The notes under the pieces: model-generated | The model's database searches: none | The model's input: the letters and a program-made list of their open reading frames with translations, nothing else | What the model was told of the DNA's origin: nothing | Translations under genes and position numbers: made by a program | Shown here: one piece after another, positions 1-6,138 of the stretch | Layout of the letters: each line of letters begins with the position of its first letter | Position numbering within the stretch: position 1 is the first letter of the stretch | Origin: Paracoccaceae bacterium | Lineage (GTDB): Bacteria; Pseudomonadota; Alphaproteobacteria; Rhodobacterales; Rhodobacteraceae | Assembly (NCBI GenBank): GCA_019090405.1 | Contig: JAHRVZ010000287.1 | Coordinates: forward strand, 1 to 6,138 | Direction of reading: 5' to 3' | Length of the DNA: 6,138 bases

Positions 1-707
1 CTTTCGGGCATGGCAGCAGCGATATGCGCGATGGCACGGACAAAGTGATCTGGCCGTTTTCGGCTGTTCAAAAGCCCAAAATACCCCAGCAACAACGCAT
101 TTTTTGGCACGCCAAGCTCGTCACACAACGCAGCGTGGCAGGCTGCCGCGTCTGGCGGTTCGGTGGAAAAATCAAACGGGCTGCGCACAACATCAAACCG
201 ACTATCAATAGACCGGATCGGGTGGCTTGGACGGGCGAATTGCGATACCGAAAGGATTTTGTCTGCCAGCAAAGGTGCTACCTTGTTCGCGCCTGATGCA
301 CCCGGACCCTGTCGATGATACCAGACAAACCGCGCACCAGACAGCCGGGCGGGCAAAGCCCAGCTCACATGCATCCGGCCATCATTTGTATGCACGATAT
401 CAATTTTCATTTCTCGCAGCAGTCGGGTGAACCCGGGAACTGAACGGGTCAGATACCCAGCCAGAGAGGCGTCAGCCGATGTACGGCTATACTTTGGGGC
501 GATAATGGCCGGCTTGGAAATCACCTGATACTCCATCCCTAGCGATGCCACGTATTCGCCTAACGCCCCGCCCTCTCGATGCAGGGCTATGACCGGCTCA
601 AACCGGTCGCGATCAAGGGCAGCGACGAGCTTTAGCGAGGACACATGGCTGCCACCAATTGTGTCCCCTCCGACATAAGGGAAAAATATCCGAATAGGTT
701 TTGGCAA
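1..707 (-). CDS. GT4-type glycosyltransferase, N-terminal 235 residues (3' end outside window)
   Basis: Probably transfers a sugar from a nucleotide-sugar donor onto the lipid-linked repeat unit on the cytoplasmic side of the inner membrane. The frame is open from a TTG at 707 to the window edge. ATG candidates occur only well inside the conserved fold, whereas the TTG has AAGGGG 7 nt upstream, so TTG is the likely start. Residues 5-23 form the first beta strand and glycine-rich loop typical of GT-B N-terminal domains (IRIFFPYVGGDTIGGSHVS). Residues 103-109 (DIVHTND) and 152-156 (LSVSQ) match later GT4 strands. Residues 207-217 (LLGYFGLLNSR), followed by KRPDHFVRAI, match the start of the donor-binding domain. 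The catalytic E-x7-E region would lie beyond the window. The gene follows the export gene after 13 nt, so it is probably in the same operon. The GT-B/GT4 assignment is fairly firm from motifs; sugar and linkage cannot be told. Confidence 0.85.
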   Translation of the reverse strand, partial: MPKPIRIFFPYVGGDTIGGSHVSSLKLVAALDRDRFEPVIALHREGGALGEYVASLGMEYQVISKPAIIAPKYSRTSADASLAGYLTRSVPGFTRLLREMKIDIVHTNDGRMHVSWALPARLSGARFVWYHRQGPGASGANKVAPLLADKILSVSQFARPSHPIRSIDSRFDVVRSPFDFSTEPPDAAACHAALCDELGVPKNALLLGYFGLLNSRKRPDHFVRAIAHIAAAMPE

Positions 708-714
708 TTCAAAA

Positions 715-720
715 CCCCTT
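715..720 (-). promoter_or_regulatory. Ribosome-binding site that decides the TTG start of the glycosyltransferase
   Basis: AAGGGG lies 7 nt before the TTG at 707 and directly after the TAA of the export gene (723-721). No in-frame ATG has a comparable site, so this supports TTG as the start codon. Confidence 0.6.
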
Positions 721-1938
721 TTAATCGGTAACAGGAATCACAAAGACTATGCGGGTGACTTCGACGGTGTCTCCTGGCAGCAAGGTGGCGGTCGCCTTGA
801 AATCGCCGTCATACAGGGCACCATTTCGAGTCACACGATACTGGATCACTTCTTCGCTTACGGGTTGAGCATCCGTCGAGAACCCCGCGGCGACAACCTC
901 GGCATGTAGAATACGGGCGGTCGCGAGCCGTGTTCGCAAAGTCGCCAAGATTTGCTGAATCTCATTCAGGCGCACCAGCGCAGCGGTCCTTGCAGAGTCA
1001 AACAGAAACAGTTCATCCCGTTCCGTTCGATTAAGTTCCTGACGCGCGGACAGCAAAGCAATCTCGATCGTCAGACGCTCGGCCTCAAAGCCATTGATCG
1101 CAGTTGTCAAATCCGTCACCCGCGTGTTCACGGTCAGACCTTTAGCCTTCAGTGCTGAAACTTTTTCCAATTCTTCTCTGGTTACAGCGGCCTGCTCTCG
1201 GCGTAACTCAAGCTGTTCGGTAAGGCTTACGATCTGCTCTTTCAGCATGGTCCGCAATGCCTGGTAGCGTTCGCTCTGTCCCTGTCGCGCAGATTGTTCG
1301 GCGGCCAGAATATCACCTTCCAGACCGCCAGGTGCCGTGACATTTGCATTTGTGCCTGGGGACAACGAGTCAAGGTCCGCGATCAGTCGCTGTTGTTCAA
1401 CTTCAAAAGCGTTAATCTGATCGCTCAACAGCCGAATTTCCCCCCCAAACCGAAGCGTCTGAGTGTCCACACGATTGTTTAACAGTTGCATCGGAGGACG
1501 CAGTGGTCCCCGCGCCAGAGCCAGCGCCTGCTGGGCTGTCAGACCGGGCTGGAACGGATATGCGCCGGGCGAAGTCACGTCCCCAAGAACATAAATTGGC
1601 TGGTGTCCCACAATCTCTAGTGCGACATGCGGAGATTTGGCCATGCCAATCTCACGTCGAAACTGCATCTGCAGCGTTGCCGACAGTTCGCCTAACGCTT
1701 TGCCCTGTGCCTCGATCTGGCCGACTAGCGGCACCATCAATGTCCCGTCCGCTGCCACGGTGTATTCACCCGAGACACCTTCCCATTGCACGTAAGACGC
1801 AGTCAGGTCGTTCCATCGCATCGCCCGCAATATGACCTGGTCCTGTGGTAACAAACGATAGCTCTCGGCAAATACGAAACTGGCCAGCAAGCTAAGTGTT
1901 ACTGCGAAAAAACAACCTATCAAACGCATGGCTTTCAT
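721..1938 (-). CDS. ExoF/Wza-type polysaccharide export protein with long coiled-coil insert
   Basis: A 405-residue periplasmic or outer-membrane-associated export component (OPX family) for the polysaccharide. The ATG at 1938 is chosen because AAGGA lies 7 nt upstream. The frame stays open to 2160, but that extension overlaps the preceding gene and would bury the signal peptide. A signal peptide spans residues 1-24 (MKAMRLIG, hydrophobic core, then VFA before ES). There is no lipobox: the only early Cys is C9, at the start of the core. Residues 26-95 fit the polysaccharide-export domain (YRLLPQDQV; GEYTVAADGTLMVPLVGQI). Residues 103-143 fit an SLBB fold (VYVLGDVTSPGAY-like segment at 115-127). 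Residues 165-350 are charged, heptad-like and rich in E, Q, R and L, indicating coiled coils. Residues 366-398 (YRVTRNG...LLPGDTVEV) look like a second SLBB-like end. Length and layout resemble rhizobial ExoF (about 420 residues). Its probable partner is the kinase at the other end of the window. Confidence 0.88.
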   Translation of the reverse strand: MKAMRLIGCFFAVTLSLLASFVFAESYRLLPQDQVILRAMRWNDLTASYVQWEGVSGEYTVAADGTLMVPLVGQIEAQGKALGELSATLQMQFRREIGMAKSPHVALEIVGHQPIYVLGDVTSPGAYPFQPGLTAQQALALARGPLRPPMQLLNNRVDTQTLRFGGEIRLLSDQINAFEVEQQRLIADLDSLSPGTNANVTAPGGLEGDILAAEQSARQGQSERYQALRTMLKEQIVSLTEQLELRREQAAVTREELEKVSALKAKGLTVNTRVTDLTTAINGFEAERLTIEIALLSARQELNRTERDELFLFDSARTAALVRLNEIQQILATLRTRLATARILHAEVVAAGFSTDAQPVSEEVIQYRVTRNGALYDGDFKATATLLPGDTVEVTRIVFVIPVTD

Positions 1939-1945
1939 GGTGAAT

Positions 1946-1950
1946 TCCTT
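1946..1950 (-). promoter_or_regulatory. Ribosome-binding site of the export gene, touching the upstream stop codon
   Basis: AAGGA lies 7 nt before the ATG at 1938 and overlaps the last base of the polymerase stop codon (1952-1950). It fixes the start at 1938 instead of the longer open frame and suggests translational coupling. Confidence 0.6.
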
Positions 1951-3260
1951 TAAATAGCAGACGCATTCGGCCGAACCTGCCATGTTGGATCGAAACGTGG
2001 CAAGCGCGACGCACTTAGCGCCATTGTTAAAATCAACGGCACATTCCAGAACCGGGCGTAAAACGTGGGAAACATATTCAATTGAAGAGCAACAATGAAC
2101 AGAACTGTCAGCGAAATCGCTGCAACTTTGGGGGAACGGCCCGAAACAATCGCCATCCATCCAAGGTAAACCCCTGTCAAAAGCAATCCGACAAGTCCGA
2201 TCAACGAGATTAGCCCGCCTTCAGTCAGGCTGAGCAGATATACATTGTGCACCTGAGTGTCATGCGCGCTGATTTCATGGTACTGACCTGCGCCAAGCCC
2301 AATGAAAAGCGTTTCACGAGAGATTTCAATCGCTTCGCGCAACATTTCAAACCGCCCCGTGAAGGTGCCGGCTTCGGAAAGGTCTGCGTTCAGGAACGCG
2401 CCCAACACTCGCTCTTGAAACACTTCCGGCAAAAAAAACGCTCCCAGGTTCAGAACCGCCAGTACGGCCGCAACGACACAGACGACCACAATGATCATAT
2501 GCCGTTTGGTCCCGCACAAAAGCATGATCGAAATGGTGCCCACCACAGACAGGATCAATCCGCTGTTTGATCCAGTCAGCAGAACTCCGAAATAGAGAAA
2601 TGGCAAACAGAACAACACCCAACGCAACCGTATCTGTTTAAGAAAGTACAGCCCTAGCAGTAGTATTGCGGCAATGCCCGCCATCGTCGCACATTCGTTT
2701 TCGCGTTCGATAAGAGACCGCAATCGTCCGTTATAGGAAATCAGTCGTGGCCCCGGATCATCCATAAAATAGATCACATAGATACCAAATATCATCACAA
2801 ATGTGATCGAGGCGATCAACACTTTCAAAAGCGCAACAATCTGTTCATAACTGCGCCCGGCCAGCAAAACCGGCAACACGATCAGCGAGAAAAAATACTG
2901 CAAAAAGGTCTTTATCAATTCCGTTGAATCGCCATTTACGACTGACCCCAAAGAGATCCCACCGACAAAGAGCAAAAACGAAAGTAACCAAAGCCCTGTG
3001 GCTGGTCCAAAAAACCTGATTGGCAAGTGGCGGTGTGCCAGCATGAAAAACAGGGCAAGAATGGCTGCCCCATCCGAAGCTGTGACATAAAACGCGTTCA
3101 GCCTCAGGTAGTTGATCGGCGCAAGAGCCACAAGCAACGCAATAAATAGCCCCTCTCCTCCGGTCAGCCCCGCGCGCCGCAACCCAAACCAATCCGGCCA
3201 GCGAAAAACCGGGTTTCCCGAGCGGCGTGTGTAGGAACTGATCGTGGAATTGGTGCTCAT
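1950..3260 (-). CDS. O-antigen polymerase/ligase family membrane protein (Wzy/WaaL type)
   Basis: A 436-residue multi-pass inner-membrane protein, expected to join lipid-linked repeat units on the periplasmic side. A hydrophilic N-terminus of about 35 residues precedes roughly ten or more hydrophobic segments (for example 36-50, 63-75, 87-107, 118-133, 143-165, 191-206, 212-228, 231-249, 254-275, 346-371, 378-396, 406-417). Wzy_C-type motifs are visible: LTGSNSGLI at 228-236, GTFTGRFEMLREA at 298-310, GLGAGQY at 321-327, and VHNVYLLSLTEGGLISLIG at 337-355 with the H338-N339 pair. The long loop between about 276 and 345 fits the large periplasmic loop of this family. The start is ATG at 3260, overlapping the flippase stop in ATGA, with AGGAGA 7 nt upstream. 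Polymerase and ligase share this domain and cannot be separated by sequence alone. Neighbouring flippase, export and kinase genes favour a polymerase (ExoQ-like role). Confidence 0.85.
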   Translation of the reverse strand: MSTNSTISSYTRRSGNPVFRWPDWFGLRRAGLTGGEGLFIALLVALAPINYLRLNAFYVTASDGAAILALFFMLAHRHLPIRFFGPATGLWLLSFLLFVGGISLGSVVNGDSTELIKTFLQYFFSLIVLPVLLAGRSYEQIVALLKVLIASITFVMIFGIYVIYFMDDPGPRLISYNGRLRSLIERENECATMAGIAAILLLGLYFLKQIRLRWVLFCLPFLYFGVLLTGSNSGLILSVVGTISIMLLCGTKRHMIIVVVCVVAAVLAVLNLGAFFLPEVFQERVLGAFLNADLSEAGTFTGRFEMLREAIEISRETLFIGLGAGQYHEISAHDTQVHNVYLLSLTEGGLISLIGLVGLLLTGVYLGWMAIVSGRSPKVAAISLTVLFIVALQLNMFPTFYARFWNVPLILTMALSASRLPRFDPTWQVRPNASAI

Positions 3261-4606
3261 TGCGTGCTCTCCTGCGTGCTCTCCTGCGTGGTGGCCACGC
3301 TTTGCAGGCTACGTCGCAATACCCAAATCCCAAGGCCCAGCCAAAGCACGTTACAGATCAGATGAGTACCCGATGCCCCCGCAACGCCAAAAACCGAGAC
3401 CATAGGAATGAACAGAATAAAGAACAACGCGGCGGTCATTGCTCCGATCCGTACCATGGCGCGACCCTGCCCAAGGCTTAGCAATGCAGGGTTCAGGATA
3501 ATACCGCTAAGGTAAATTCCCACGGCGACGGTCTGAATCGATACTGCTGTTACGGCAGGTAAATAGTCTGGCCCAAAGACTGCTTTGATAATCGGGGCCA
3601 ACTGCCAGATTACCGGCACCAGCACCACCACAAGGACAGCTGCAAATCCCAGGCTGATGCCACGCACAATCCGGCTTAGGCGCCGCGTTTCACCGCGGGC
3701 GGCAAAGCGGGCCAGTTCCGGATAAATCGCTTGGCTAAGCGGGCGGCCCAACCGTAACGCCGCATCGCCGCAACGCCGGGCAATATGGTAATACCCAACC
3801 GATGCCACAGGCACCAAAGTTGCCAGAATGATCACATCCAAACGTTGGGAGGTCTGGCGCAGAATGACTGCCAGATTGCTGTCCCACACCAATCGTAGAA
3901 ATCCCGGGTTTTGGTCAAGTGTCTGGCGCAGCCTGCCATATTGTATTCGGTGGCCTTTGGGACGCATCTGCCGACGCCCCGCCACAAACGCCAGCACCCC
4001 ATCAATCAGGCTGATCAGTACAAATATCGCCACGAACCCCGCTAGCCCGGCCCCCAAAGCCCATGCCAGCACCGCAAGACAGACCCGAAAAGCCGCCATT
4101 GCCGCGTCAATTTTTGCCAACAGATCAAACCGATCGTAAAGCCGCAGCAGCGAAATACCAGTGGCTCGAAGCGAAAACACGATTGCCAAGGCGCCTGCCG
4201 CCAACAACCATTGCTGCGCATCATCCAACCCCAGCAACGGGGCCAGCAGCGGCAGCAAAATCAGCGCCGTCAGTGCCGCCAGCAAACCACCTGCCAAATC
4301 CAAGAGTACGGACAACCCTATCAGGCGGCCAAACCGTTCGGGTTCATCGGATTCCAAAGCCTCGCTGCCATAGCGGATCACGGCTTGCCATGGCTCAAAA
4401 TGCGTCAACCGCGCCACAATTCGCGCGTACGCTTCGACCAGCGCCAGCAGGCCAAGCCCGGCAGCCCCCAAGGTTCGTGCTGCAATGGCCAGAAATACCA
4501 TACCCAGAACCGCCACCGCCATTTGCGACGAAAAAATCCACTTTAGATTACGTGCAAAAACGCCCAAAACAGGATCGTTCCGAAGCCCGGATGTCAGCCG
4601 AGACAT
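3257..4606 (-). CDS. Wzx-type oligosaccharide flippase (MOP superfamily)
   Basis: A 449-residue inner-membrane transporter expected to move the undecaprenyl-linked repeat unit from the cytoplasmic to the periplasmic face. Hydrophobic segments recur through the protein (about 27-45, 50-68, 97-127, 133-150, 171-188, 190-209, 256-273, 317-343, 351-375, 386-402, 404-430), consistent with the 12-14 helices of the family. Typical features are the N-terminal FSSQMAVAVLGMVFLAIAARTLGAAGLG (20-52 region) and GRPLSQAIYPELARFAARGE (287-306), a conserved-looking amphipathic stretch in polysaccharide flippases. The start could be ATG at 4606 or GTG three bases earlier at 4609. AGGAGA sits 9 nt from the ATG and 6 nt from the GTG, so the choice is open; the ATG forms a TGATG junction with the lyase stop. 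The C-terminal tail is a short repeat (TQES twice, then TQ) encoded by the 12-bp tandem repeat. Confidence 0.87.
   Translation of the reverse strand: MSRLTSGLRNDPVLGVFARNLKWIFSSQMAVAVLGMVFLAIAARTLGAAGLGLLALVEAYARIVARLTHFEPWQAVIRYGSEALESDEPERFGRLIGLSVLLDLAGGLLAALTALILLPLLAPLLGLDDAQQWLLAAGALAIVFSLRATGISLLRLYDRFDLLAKIDAAMAAFRVCLAVLAWALGAGLAGFVAIFVLISLIDGVLAFVAGRRQMRPKGHRIQYGRLRQTLDQNPGFLRLVWDSNLAVILRQTSQRLDVIILATLVPVASVGYYHIARRCGDAALRLGRPLSQAIYPELARFAARGETRRLSRIVRGISLGFAAVLVVVLVPVIWQLAPIIKAVFGPDYLPAVTAVSIQTVAVGIYLSGIILNPALLSLGQGRAMVRIGAMTAALFFILFIPMVSVFGVAGASGTHLICNVLWLGLGIWVLRRSLQSVATTQESTQESTQ
3261..3290 (-). repeat. 12-bp tandem repeat, 2.5 copies, carrying a duplicated ribosome-binding site
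   Basis: On the plus strand the unit TGCGTGCTCTCC occurs at 3261-3272 and 3273-3284, followed by a half copy TGCGTG at 3285-3290. On the coding strand each full junction gives AGGAGA. The copy at 3268-3273 is 7 nt from the polymerase ATG at 3260, and the copy at 3280-3285 is 19 nt away. The repeat is in frame with the flippase gene and encodes its TQES-TQES-TQ tail. Unit length is a multiple of three, so gain or loss of a unit keeps the flippase frame. Confidence 0.85.
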
Positions 4607-6015
4607 CACACCTTGTCTCCTGCTAGCGTGGCCAGCCAGGTTTCCACATGGCTCATACCGCTGGAAGGGTCGATAGCCCAGGGATCGTCAGCGTGCGTCC
4701 AATCCAAAGCATCGCGGGTCTTTTCCCAAGCGTCCGGCAGCCCGTCACCATCGCTATCAACAATGCCCGCCGGATTGATTGTGGCAATATCGGGCCAACC
4801 GCCAACCTGATCCACCCGGTCAATGACCTGTCCCGTGCAGTTGAGCACATCGTTAATGACCTGCGCATCCAGACTGTCAGGCGCACGACGACCTTCGATC
4901 TGATCCCCGGCCCGTGCTAAAACACTGTCCAGCACCTCCACCAGAGGCATCGGGTCAGCCGCCAGCGCCCAGCCTCCCGGAGCAACCTGTTGTGCTTTGG
5001 CGACTTTGTCCAATACCTTGACCCTTCGTCTGCGGCACCCTTCTGCGGTTGTGGCTTTATTGTCCTCAGCCCAAAGCGAGACCGCAAAATCGTCCTCCCA
5101 CTCAAAGACCTGTACCGCCTCGGGGGCTTTGCGAATTGTGCTTGGCCCAGTCAGAGCCAAATTTCCCAGATAAGCAATCGCCGTGTTGCCAATCAAATCA
5201 TAAAATTCGCCAAACTGGCTGATTGGATTGTAAAAAATGTTGTTGATGACTTCGATCGGACCGATATCTGTGGCCTTGAGATCGGGCGAGCGGTCGCGAT
5301 GATGCGCAAAAAGGTTTCGCAACAGCGAAATCCGCCCGCACTGGTTGTTCTGTCCTTCGTCTGAACAAATCAGCGCGCCCTTGGAATGGCGCCCCTTTGG
5401 GTGGTTCGAACGATCCAGACTAAGCGCCAGAATGCTGTCGGCCAAAGTGATATCGATCGCAATCGAATTTGAAACATGAACGTTAAAGGTCTCATCTGTT
5501 GCAAACCCCATCGACAGGTTGCCGAGATAGATGTTTTGCCCATTTTCAACCGTCACGGCATCAACGACTGGCGATGGATTGGCGCTTGGGCCGGGACGCG
5601 CCTTGAGAAAGCGGATGACCACATCGCTTACGTTTTTCAGGATGAGCGTGCCGGAATCGCCCTCGACAATCCGTAACTGAATGCCCTGTCCGGGCGCGGT
5701 TTGCCCGGCAATATAGACGTTTGATCCAACCCAAAGCGACCGGTGAAGATCAATTGTTCCGCTAACTGAAAAGACGCAAACCCGAGGCACTTTGGTGACT
5801 TCGGCGCATTCGCGCAATGAACCCGGACCTTGATCGGCCAGTGTATCGACGACCATGATGTCGCCGCCCTTCCATCCAATCGCGCCTGCGCCATAGCCAT
5901 CGGCCCCGGGAAAAGCAATATCGGCCCAGGCGACCTGCCCCGCAAGGCTCGCCGCCAGAAACCCAATGGCAAGCCGGATCCGGCTTGCCCAGCTAGCTGT
6001 AGTCGTATTTGCCAT
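4606..6015 (-). CDS. Secreted pectate-lyase-like (PL1-type) parallel beta-helix protein
   Basis: A 469-residue exported protein probably cleaving a uronic-acid-containing polysaccharide by beta-elimination. The signal peptide is residues 1-31 (basic SRIR at 11-14, hydrophobic 15-25, then VAWA before DIAFPG). The N-terminal pattern AFPGADGYG (34-42), GGD (50-52) and GPGSLREC (63-70) is typical of bacterial PL1-like lyases. FATDETFNV (171-179) matches the family's W/F-x-T-D-E strand. LFAHHRDRSPDLK (235-247) followed by VINNIFYN (256-263) matches the SRNPR...NN-x-x-Y region; R242 is the candidate catalytic arginine, though the usual PR is PD here. DSDGDGLPDAWE (420-431) is a calcium-loop motif often found at the C-terminus of such lyases. 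Six cysteines occur in the mature part. The frame opens at 6078, but ATG at 6015 gives the best signal peptide; no good ribosome-binding site is seen. Substrate is unknown; likely the polymer made here. A non-enzymatic beta-helix remains possible. Confidence 0.83.
   Translation of the reverse strand: MANTTTASWASRIRLAIGFLAASLAGQVAWADIAFPGADGYGAGAIGWKGGDIMVVDTLADQGPGSLRECAEVTKVPRVCVFSVSGTIDLHRSLWVGSNVYIAGQTAPGQGIQLRIVEGDSGTLILKNVSDVVIRFLKARPGPSANPSPVVDAVTVENGQNIYLGNLSMGFATDETFNVHVSNSIAIDITLADSILALSLDRSNHPKGRHSKGALICSDEGQNNQCGRISLLRNLFAHHRDRSPDLKATDIGPIEVINNIFYNPISQFGEFYDLIGNTAIAYLGNLALTGPSTIRKAPEAVQVFEWEDDFAVSLWAEDNKATTAEGCRRRRVKVLDKVAKAQQVAPGGWALAADPMPLVEVLDSVLARAGDQIEGRRAPDSLDAQVINDVLNCTGQVIDRVDQVGGWPDIATINPAGIVDSDGDGLPDAWEKTRDALDWTHADDPWAIDPSSGMSHVETWLATLAGDKV
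4616..4621 (-). promoter_or_regulatory. Ribosome-binding site of the flippase gene, inside the lyase reading frame
   Basis: AGGAGA within the last codons of the lyase gene lies 9 nt before the ATG at 4606 and 6 nt before the alternative GTG at 4609. Both spacings are workable, so it supports initiation here but does not settle the exact codon. Confidence 0.55.
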
Positions 6016-6138
6016 AGGAATAATAGTGGACGTTGCCACCATAGCCATAAGTACGATGTTTCCGGGGATTGACGTCATTGATCAGGGTGGCCGTCACAGT
6101 GACACCGTTGCGTTCCAGTGTATCCTTGGCGTCACGCA
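5993..6138 (-). CDS. C-terminal end of a Wzc/ExoP-type tyrosine autokinase (5' end outside window)
   Basis: The last 47 residues of a protein ending at TAG (5995-5993). They begin RDAKDTLERNGVTVTATLIN, matching the last helix and strand of the BY-kinase ATPase fold (an ...L...G....G.V.N pattern), then DVNPRKHR. The end is a tyrosine-rich tail with seven tyrosines in the last 18 residues (Y30, Y32, Y38, Y39, Y41, Y44, Y46 of this fragment). In Wzc-type kinases such a tail is trans-autophosphorylated, and its cycling controls polymer assembly and chain length. The frame is open to the window edge, so Walker motifs and the membrane Wzz-like part are not visible. Identity rests on the tail, the short fold match and the neighbouring flippase, polymerase and export genes. 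The end of the gene overlaps the lyase start by 23 nt. Confidence 0.8.
   Translation of the reverse strand, partial: RDAKDTLERNGVTVTATLINDVNPRKHRTYGYGGNVHYYSYGKYDYS

Noticed and set aside
24..430. Two short plus-strand open frames over the glycosyltransferase region
   Set aside because: Both are antisense to the TTG-started glycosyltransferase frame and show no domain features.
1939..2160. 74-codon upstream extension of the export gene to an ATG at 2160
   Set aside because: It overlaps the 3' end of the polymerase gene, has no export-like features, and would place the signal peptide inside the protein. The ATG at 1938 has a good ribosome-binding site.
2845..3333. 162-codon minus-strand frame overlapping the polymerase and flippase ends
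   Set aside because: It is a shifted-frame shadow. The translation is rich in Arg, Cys and Trp with no recognisable domain, while the polymerase frame has clear membrane segments and motifs.
4063..4626. 187-codon open frame on the plus strand, opposite the flippase gene
   Set aside because: It is antisense to a well-supported membrane protein gene and its translation is a low-complexity Pro/Ala/Arg/Gln mixture, as expected from the complement of a GC-rich gene.
6016..6078. 21-codon upstream extension of the lyase to an ATG at 6078
   Set aside because: These bases are the kinase C-terminal frame. Starting at 6015 gives a normal signal peptide, while the extension adds a long unrelated N-terminus. 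It is not fully excluded, since 6015 lacks a clear ribosome-binding site.
1..6138. Search for CRISPR arrays, transposase genes, tRNAs, intrinsic terminators and promoters
   Set aside because: None seen. Apart from two gaps of 11 and 13 nt, the window is continuous minus-strand coding sequence; the only repeat noted is the 12-bp tandem unit.

Overview
The window is a single dense run of minus-strand genes for making and exporting a surface polysaccharide. It looks alphaproteobacterial, most likely a Rhodobacterales/Roseobacter-group organism. That rests on the moderately GC-rich codon use, the ExoF-like architecture of the export protein, and the resemblance of the set to Exo/Wzx-Wzy loci of that class. 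The taxonomic call is inference; there is no rRNA or other marker here.

Read along the minus strand (high to low coordinates), the order is as follows. (1) The 3' end of a tyrosine autokinase of the Wzc/ExoP type, with a tyrosine-rich tail (6138-5993, cut by the window edge). (2) A secreted, parallel beta-helix, pectate-lyase-like protein (6015-4606). (3) A Wzx-type lipid-linked oligosaccharide flippase (4606-3257). (4) A Wzy/WaaL-type membrane polymerase or ligase (3260-1950). (5) An ExoF/Wza-type polysaccharide export protein with a long coiled-coil insert (1938-721). (6) The first 235 residues of a GT4-type glycosyltransferase that starts at TTG and runs off the low-coordinate edge (707-1).

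The genes are packed as in one operon. The kinase and lyase genes overlap by 23 nt, lyase and flippase share a TGATG junction, flippase and polymerase share an ATGA junction, and the last two gaps are 11 and 13 nt. No promoter, terminator, tRNA, mobile element or CRISPR array is visible. Every base is coding or lies in one of the two short gaps, so promoter and terminator must be outside the window.

Together the genes suggest a Wzx/Wzy-dependent pathway. The glycosyltransferase helps build the lipid-linked repeat unit, Wzx flips it, Wzy polymerises it, the kinase controls chain length and assembly, and the export protein forms the route out. The lyase-like protein would act on the polymer in the periplasm or outside. 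The points most worth a second look are the lyase embedded in the assembly operon, its start codon inside the reading frame for the kinase tyrosine tail, and a 12-bp tandem repeat that duplicates the ribosome-binding site of the polymerase gene.
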